IMG/VR virus record: IMGVR_UViG_3300020195_000051
Span: 1 to 44,434 of that record
Source of the DNA: a virus
DNA length: 44,434 bases
Reading direction: 5' to 3' (one strand)
Every line of letters starts with the position of its first letter. The first letter of the stretch is position 1. Below are positions 39,958 through 44,434 of the stretch, piece by piece. Made by a program: the position numbers and the translations under genes. Below the pieces are notes generated by a model that saw only the letters and a program-made list of their open reading frames with translations, did no database searches and was not told the DNA's origin.

Positions 39958-40110
39958 ATGAAAGTCCTTGTAATTTTCAAAAACCGTAACGGCGATTTTT
40001 GCAACGTCACGGTGCATCCACTGAATATCGAAAATGTTCGCCGATCCCTAATCAAGCTACAGGCCGAACTAGTCTGTATTTCTAACCCATATTGGAGTCC
40101 CAAGTTATGA
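39958..40110 (+). CDS. Small hypothetical protein, 50 aa
   Basis: ATG 39958 starts two bases after the previous stop. The product (MKVLVIFKNRNGDFCNVTVH, VRRSLIKLQAELVCISNPYW) has a beta-beta-helix look. Its stop overlaps the AAA+ ATPase start (ATGA at 40107-40110). No family is recognised. Confidence 0.5.
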   Translation: MKVLVIFKNRNGDFCNVTVHPLNIENVRRSLIKLQAELVCISNPYWSPKL

Positions 40111-41150
40111 AACCTTCAGAGTTTAAATCGATTATTAAGGCCCGCCACTTAGCTAACCTGAAACGCGCCATTATGGTTGAGTCAAGTCCCGGCATTGGGA
40201 AAACTCAAATTTGCGCGCAAGTCGCAGCGGAGCTAGGTATAGGCTTTAAAGCCATACATGCGCCACTACTTCAGCCTGAGGATTATGGTTTTCCGGTTAT
40301 CGCCGCCGATCGCTCAAACGTTAGTTTCATTGTTAGTCGAGAAAAATTTCCCGTTGTAGGTTCAGACTGTCCCGAGTCTGGAATTCTCTTGATCGACGAA
40401 TTAAGCCAAGCCGATAACAGCTCTCAAAAGATTCTCGCCAATCTGATTCAAGAACGCCAAATTCACGGCCAGCGCCTTAAAGAAGGATGGACTATTATAG
40501 CCACCGGTAACCGAGTAACTGACCGCGCTGGTGCTAACCGACTGTTATCGCACTTGAGAAATCGCCTAACCACACTTGAACTCGAAGTCTCAATTGACGA
40601 CTGGTCGCAGTGGGCGCTAAGCAACTCTGTTAAAGTCGAAATCATTGCTTTCATACGCTTCAGACCGGAGCTTCTAAACTCCTTTGATCCACACGCTGAA
40701 ACGAATCCGACACCACGTGCATGGGTTGAGGGAGTCAGCGCAGACTTGGGCGTAGTTGACTCGGCCCACGAGTTCTCTATGTTCAGCGGCGCCGTCGGTG
40801 CAGGGCCTGCCGCTGAATTCAGCGCGTTTTTAAAACTCTTCCGCAAGTTACCAAGCCCAGATGTGATTTTACTTGATCCCGCTAACGCACAATTGCCTAC
40901 CGAACCCGCAACGCTCTACGCTCTATGTGGTGCCATGGCTAATAAGACAACACACGATAATTTTTCACGCTTTATGACTTATGTCGGCCGTATGTCTCCG
41001 GAATTCCACGTTTTATATATACGCGATGCAATTCGCTGTAAAACGCCTAAAAACGGAAAACCATGCGGTAACTGCAACCGTTGCGCTGTAACTCAAAGCG
41101 CCGATTTTATCCAATGGGCCAGTGGGCAAGGCGCCAAAGTACTTCTCTAA
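40107..41150 (+). CDS. MoxR-like AAA+ ATPase with C-terminal four-Cys cluster
   Basis: It encodes 347 residues from ATG 40107 (GGAG upstream; an in-frame TTG at 40092 is less likely). Walker A SSPGIGKT is at 26-33, Walker B LLIDE at 94-98, and the sensor-1 ATGNR at 132-136, then RNRL as an arginine-finger-like element. This is the MoxR/GvpN group of AAA+ remodelling ATPases. C311, C320, C323 and C326 (C-x8-C-x2-C-x2-C) likely bind zinc, not a usual feature of MoxR proteins. It forms a module with the DUF3150-like and HExxH/VWA genes downstream, as in MoxR-VWA pairs. Confidence 0.8.
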   Translation: MKPSEFKSIIKARHLANLKRAIMVESSPGIGKTQICAQVAAELGIGFKAIHAPLLQPEDYGFPVIAADRSNVSFIVSREKFPVVGSDCPESGILLIDELSQADNSSQKILANLIQERQIHGQRLKEGWTIIATGNRVTDRAGANRLLSHLRNRLTTLELEVSIDDWSQWALSNSVKVEIIAFIRFRPELLNSFDPHAETNPTPRAWVEGVSADLGVVDSAHEFSMFSGAVGAGPAAEFSAFLKLFRKLPSPDVILLDPANAQLPTEPATLYALCGAMANKTTHDNFSRFMTYVGRMSPEFHVLYIRDAIRCKTPKNGKPCGNCNRCAVTQSADFIQWASGQGAKVLL

Positions 41151-41190
41151 TTGATCAATTAATTTTCTAAACAGAAAAGGAATACTATAT

Positions 41191-42033
41191 ATGTCATTAT
41201 CTAATAAAGCCTTACTTGCAAACCTAACCGTTAGTCAGTGGACAGGCCGAAAACTCGATAAGCAAGCCACGAATACCGTTGCGACAACGCATCAAACAAA
41301 AGGCCGTGCTGGCAACTATACGAAAAAACTCCTGCCCGAATCGAAAGAACTTGAGGCAATTTCTACCCGTTGTAATGCCTTAAGAACATTCTTTTATGAC
41401 CAGACTCTCCCATGGTATAGCGACGGATCGCGGATTCTCTCCTCGAAAAACTATCTTGATTTCACGAATGAATTTAAAAAACTCAAAGCCGACTTTGACC
41501 ACGCTGTCGATTTATTTCTAGTTGAATATCCGGCCTTGCAAGCCCGCGCCGCAAATCAACTCGGCAACTTATTTAACAACGCCGATTATCCAAGCGTTAC
41601 CGGTCTTCGTACCCTTTTTTCCTGCAATATCTCTCTCATGCCTATCCCTGCAATTGAAGATTTTCGCGTAGAAATTCTCGATTCAGAAAAACAGACCTTC
41701 ATCACTCGCATGCGAGATATCGAATCCGCTGCAATGAAAGACTGTTGGAATAGACTCTACTCCGTTGTCTCTAAGGCAACGCAACGCCTATCCGATCCTG
41801 ACGCCATATTTAAAAACACTCTAATCGAAAACATCACCGATATATGTGCATTGTTGCCCAAACTTAATGTAACCGACGATGCAACTTTAGAGTCAATGCG
41901 AACGGCCGTAGAATCCGCCGTATCGAAACTGCAACCCGATACACTGCGCGATAATATGCACGCACGAAAAAACGCAGTCAATGAACTTGATCAAATCACC
42001 TCGAAAATGTCTGCAATTATGGGAGCTTTCTAA
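41191..42033 (+). CDS. DUF3150-like protein, 280 aa
   Basis: AAAAGGAA precedes ATG 41191. The sequence is helical and polar (LPESKELEAISTRCNALRTF, YDQTLPWYSDGSRILSSKNY, FKKLKADFDHAVDLFLVEYP). It fits DUF3150, a family found between MoxR-like ATPases and VWA/metallopeptidase proteins in phages. Its job is unknown; as the middle gene of the module it may bind both partners or be the substrate. The stop lies one base before the next ATG. Confidence 0.6.
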   Translation: MSLSNKALLANLTVSQWTGRKLDKQATNTVATTHQTKGRAGNYTKKLLPESKELEAISTRCNALRTFFYDQTLPWYSDGSRILSSKNYLDFTNEFKKLKADFDHAVDLFLVEYPALQARAANQLGNLFNNADYPSVTGLRTLFSCNISLMPIPAIEDFRVEILDSEKQTFITRMRDIESAAMKDCWNRLYSVVSKATQRLSDPDAIFKNTLIENITDICALLPKLNVTDDATLESMRTAVESAVSKLQPDTLRDNMHARKNAVNELDQITSKMSAIMGAF

Positions 42034-42034
42034 T

Positions 42035-43141
42035 ATGTACATCTCTAAAGCTAAAGCGCAACTCATTCTAGACCAACCCTTCTTTGCCTCAATCCTTTTA
42101 TCGCTCCCAATGATCGAAGACTTATCAATACCTACCCTTGCAACTAACGGCAATGAAGTTCGTTATAATCCCGAGTTTATGAAATCTCTTTCACTTGGCG
42201 AAACTGTTTTCGCTTTAGCGCATGAGACATTGCACTGCGTTTTTCAGCACATGCATCGGCGCAACGGACGTAACGCGAATCAATGGAATATCGCCGCTGA
42301 CTATATAATTAATGACTTATTAATTAAGGATAAAATCGGAAAAACAATCCAAGGAGCCCTAGTTGACTCAAGTCTAGTCGCCAAAGGGAAAACCACCGAA
42401 GGAGTTTTTGACCTACTGCCCGCTGAAACTGAAAACAAAAAACAAGGTGATAAAGACAACGGAGGGAGCCTTGATCAAGTCAGTGATGCGTCCAATGATC
42501 CTGCTGAAAATGCAGTGCAAGCGTCAGAAATGAAAGTCAAAGTCATTCAAGCCATAAACGCTGCGAAAATGTGCGGCAAGTTTTCAGGTAACCTGCAACG
42601 CGTTTTAGGCCCACTGACTAAGACTCGCGTTGACTGGCGCGCTGTTTTAAGGAATTTTCTAAGCGAGCGTGCGAAGTTATCACCGAGCTATTCAAAGCCT
42701 AAACGCCGATTTCTCGCCGATGATATTTATCTGCCATCGCTAACAGGCGAAAAACTCGGGAGCATTGTTATAGCGATTGACTGCAGCGGTTCAATTGACG
42801 AAAAACTCCTTTCAAAATTCTCGACCGAAATTAAGGCAATTTGCAGTGACGCCACGCCTAGCCAAATCGATATTCTTTATTTCGACACTGAAGTTTTAAA
42901 ACATGAGACTTTTATCGACGGCGAAGAGATCAAAATGAATCCGATCGGTGGTGGCGGTACCGCTTTTAGCCCTGTTTTTAAATATATTGACGAAAAAGGC
43001 CTTGCACCGATCGCATGCGTTTTCTTAACCGATCTATGCTGCTCTGACTTCGGCGATGCTCCGCCCTATCCCGTACTTTGGGCGTCAACCGAAGAATCCG
43101 GATCGGCGCCGTTCGGCGACATTGTTTCTATTGCCAGCTAA
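42035..43141 (+). CDS. HExxH metallopeptidase-like / VWA protein (DUF2201-type)
   Basis: It encodes 368 residues from ATG 42035, one base after the DUF3150 gene. H63-E-T-L-H67 is a zinc-peptidase HExxH motif in an N-terminal DUF2201-like domain (GETVFALAHETLHCVFQHMH). A Glu/Asp/Asn-rich linker (about 130-165) leads to a VWA-like domain with MIDAS D249-C-S251-G-S253, T309 in GGGGTAF, and D333 in LTD. The pairing with the MoxR-like ATPase is known in phages, but its target is not. The C-terminal 55 residues occur again, diverged, at 1-168. Confidence 0.85.
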   Translation: MYISKAKAQLILDQPFFASILLSLPMIEDLSIPTLATNGNEVRYNPEFMKSLSLGETVFALAHETLHCVFQHMHRRNGRNANQWNIAADYIINDLLIKDKIGKTIQGALVDSSLVAKGKTTEGVFDLLPAETENKKQGDKDNGGSLDQVSDASNDPAENAVQASEMKVKVIQAINAAKMCGKFSGNLQRVLGPLTKTRVDWRAVLRNFLSERAKLSPSYSKPKRRFLADDIYLPSLTGEKLGSIVIAIDCSGSIDEKLLSKFSTEIKAICSDATPSQIDILYFDTEVLKHETFIDGEEIKMNPIGGGGTAFSPVFKYIDEKGLAPIACVFLTDLCCSDFGDAPPYPVLWASTEESGSAPFGDIVSIAS

Positions 43142-43165
43142 TTAATTCAATCAGGAGTATATTAT

Positions 43166-43831
43166 ATGCGTTGCTCAAATATCCGATTCAAACACGACGG
43201 GACTAAACTAAAGCCTTTCGACTATGTAACATTAATAAATGTACTTAGGGAAGAACTTAGCACGGCCGGTTTTCGTACAAACGTTGACCTTCTCCCACCG
43301 AAAATTCCCGCTACAATGGACCAGCTTGATCCACGCTCCATCATTCGGAATATCCGAAACGCCTCAAAGCCCAAAGCCGAAAAGCTTCAGACATTCCAGC
43401 TGAAAATCGGCCTACATATGTGTTCGTTCCGCATCAATTCTATAATTCACGGCTATAACGCCCGCATAGATAGCTCTCATCATCAAAAAACTATCAAAGG
43501 CTATAAGCGAACGGATATTCCGACATGGGAACAACGCGAATCCTTCAATCACATAGTCAACAACGTTTTCGACCGTTACGTCATTAACGCGACCATAGTC
43601 AGCGGCGCATTCAAAGTCCGTGACTCTCGCGAAGGGCGCATTGACTCATGGTATTGCACCGGCGCTTTGAGTGAAATCATACCTGAAAAACGTGCCCGAG
43701 AAATCTGCGATTCCGATGAAAAAGAAAAAACCGCACGCCTGCAACGAAACGCCAACACACGAAAACGCCGCGCCGACTTCAAAGCCGCGCAAGCCCTAAT
43801 CTCAAACACTCAAAAACCTGTAATGGAATGA
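43166..43831 (+). CDS. Hypothetical protein, 221 aa (dispensable in the left haplotype)
   Basis: AGGAG precedes ATG 43166. The protein is basic and mixed alpha/beta, beginning MRCSNIRFKHDGTKLKPFDY and with a strongly basic C-terminus (ARLQRNANTRKRRADFKAAQ) that could bind nucleic acid. No family is recognised. In the left repeat copy only its first 13 codons remain, so the gene is probably accessory. The TGA is at 43829-43831; another in-frame ATG overlaps it and could start the next gene. Confidence 0.6.
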   Translation: MRCSNIRFKHDGTKLKPFDYVTLINVLREELSTAGFRTNVDLLPPKIPATMDQLDPRSIIRNIRNASKPKAEKLQTFQLKIGLHMCSFRINSIIHGYNARIDSSHHQKTIKGYKRTDIPTWEQRESFNHIVNNVFDRYVINATIVSGAFKVRDSREGRIDSWYCTGALSEIIPEKRAREICDSDEKEKTARLQRNANTRKRRADFKAAQALISNTQKPVME

Positions 43832-43863
43832 ATCAAAATTTCGAAAAACCAGAAAGGCAAAAT

Positions 43864-44247
43864 ATGTCTCACATATACCTAAAATGTACTCAATGCGGCG
43901 AAACGGATGACATCCAATGTGACGGAAATAATCCCATGATCTGCCCAAACTGCCGCTCCATTGACTCGTTCGAAGAACCCGAGCCAGAACTTGAACCCCT
44001 CGCGAAAACAACGGAGCAACTTCTCGCCGGCATCCTTCAAACACACCTAACCGTGCTCACCACTCCCAGTGCGCGCTGGGTAACCTTTGTTTTCCCCGGC
44101 GAAATATCTGCGGAGCAGGCCAAGGCCCTACAGACTAAACAAGGCTACATAGTCGCAGGTTATGGCTTTTACGGATTCCGCCACGTCATCGGCGACGACA
44201 AAGTGATTCTAGAAACGCGCTGGCAGTGCTCCTCAAACTGCGAATGA
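43864..44247 (+). CDS. Zinc-ribbon protein, 127 aa (dispensable in the left haplotype)
   Basis: ATG 43864 (MSHIYLKCTQCG) follows GAAAGGC; ATG 43828 is in frame and overlaps the upstream stop but has a weaker site. A zinc ribbon is formed by C-T-Q-C and C-P-N-C near residues 8-35, followed by an acidic linker (FEEPEPELEPLAKTTEQLL) and an alpha/beta part (WVTFVFPGEISAEQAKALQT, YGFYGFRHVIGDDKVILETR). The C-terminus CSSNCE has a further Cys pair. Most of the gene is deleted in the left copy. Function unknown. Confidence 0.6.
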   Translation: MSHIYLKCTQCGETDDIQCDGNNPMICPNCRSIDSFEEPEPELEPLAKTTEQLLAGILQTHLTVLTTPSARWVTFVFPGEISAEQAKALQTKQGYIVAGYGFYGFRHVIGDDKVILETRWQCSSNCE

Positions 44248-44272
44248 AAACTTAACAATGAAAGGAATAGTT

Positions 44273-44434
44273 ATGAATACCTCAATCTCGCGAATGAACC
44301 TCGCTCGTTTTTTTCTCCTCCTAACGCTCGGGAGCCTCTTCTCCCTTGCCAGCGGCTGCTCTTCTGCTCCCAGAGGACCTCGCCGCATGCCACGCGCTCA
44401 ATGCATAATAATAGATCGCTACATTGCCTTGGAT
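44273..44434 (+). CDS. Small lipoprotein, right copy, truncated by window end
   Basis: The same gene as at 275-559, with three base differences in the overlapping part, cut after 54 codons. In the mature part Lys is replaced by Arg near SSAP(K/R)GPRR. The signal peptide and lipobox are identical. If the molecule is circular, this and 275-559 are one gene. Confidence 0.8.
   Translation, partial: MNTSISRMNLARFFLLLTLGSLFSLASGCSSAPRGPRRMPRAQCIIIDRYIALD

Larger units (their letters stand above)
42974..44434 (+). repeat. Right copy of imperfect terminal repeat, with 1025 bp absent from the left copy
   Basis: 42974-43204 and 44230-44434 match bases 1-231 and 232-436. The 1025 bp between (43205-44229) contain nearly all of the 221-aa gene and all but the end of the zinc-ribbon gene. 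They exist only in this copy. Confidence 0.9.

Noticed and set aside
40107-43141. Magnesium or cobalt chelatase (CobS/CobT-like) annotation for the AAA+/VWA pair
   Set aside because: The fold types match, but the HExxH domain and DUF3150-like middle gene point to the phage MoxR/DUF2201 module; no chelatase catalytic subunit or cofactor genes are present.
1-44434. Temperate phage genes (integrase, repressor, attachment site)
   Set aside because: No such motif was found on either strand; the only HTH segments are in the phosphoesterase and the small terminase.

Overview
This window looks like a nearly complete genome, about 44 kb, of a tailed bacteriophage (Caudoviricetes) with a short, podovirus-like tail. 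Evidence: a large terminase, a portal, an N4 gp56-like major capsid protein, a P22 gp10-like tail hub, long internal-virion/ejection-like proteins, fibres, and no tape measure or tail tube. The lipoproteins and the lysis cassette (M15-type endolysin, TM protein, lipoprotein, TM/coiled-coil protein) point to a Gram-negative host; the species cannot be told. I see no integrase, repressor, excisionase, tRNA or CRISPR, so nothing supports lysogeny.

Layout. The genome has two opposed arms. The rightward arm starts at 39851, runs to the window end and, if the molecule is circular or terminally redundant, continues from position 1 to 15846. The leftward arm (38313 down to 15797) carries fibre genes, terminase, portal, scaffold, capsid, adaptor, tail hub, fibre, internal proteins and lysis genes. 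The arms converge with a 50-bp overlap near 15800. They diverge from a roughly 1.5-kb non-coding region (38314-39850) with seven short iteron-like repeats, a perfect 23-bp inverted repeat and an AT-rich tract: a candidate replication origin and control region.

Rightward arm. A MoxR-like AAA+ ATPase, a DUF3150-like protein and a HExxH/VWA protein form one module (40107-43141), followed by two accessory genes. From 275 to 8887 lie many small, mostly unknown genes, including an Ig-like protein, three tiny glycine-dipeptide-repeat proteins around a DUF6948-like gene, a beta-helix-like protein and a calcineurin-like phosphoesterase. From 8877 to 15846 comes the replication and recombination block: Cas4/RecB-like Fe-S nuclease, Sak4-like ATPase, DUF669 protein, a UDG-like/3'-5' exonuclease/family A DNA polymerase fusion, and a DUF3987-like helicase/ATPase.

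Ends. Bases 1-436 are a diverged second copy of the region ending the window (42974-43204 joined to 44230-44434). In the left copy 1025 bp are missing, which removes two genes and fuses their remnants in frame. This looks like two haplotypes of a circular genome left unmerged at the contig ends, or a real imperfect terminal repeat.

Most promising leads: the Gly-X repeat gene cluster, the terminal deletion haplotype, the origin-like region, the polymerase with His at the position usually held by Phe/Tyr/Leu, and the AAA+/DUF3150/HExxH-VWA module with a Cys cluster on the ATPase.
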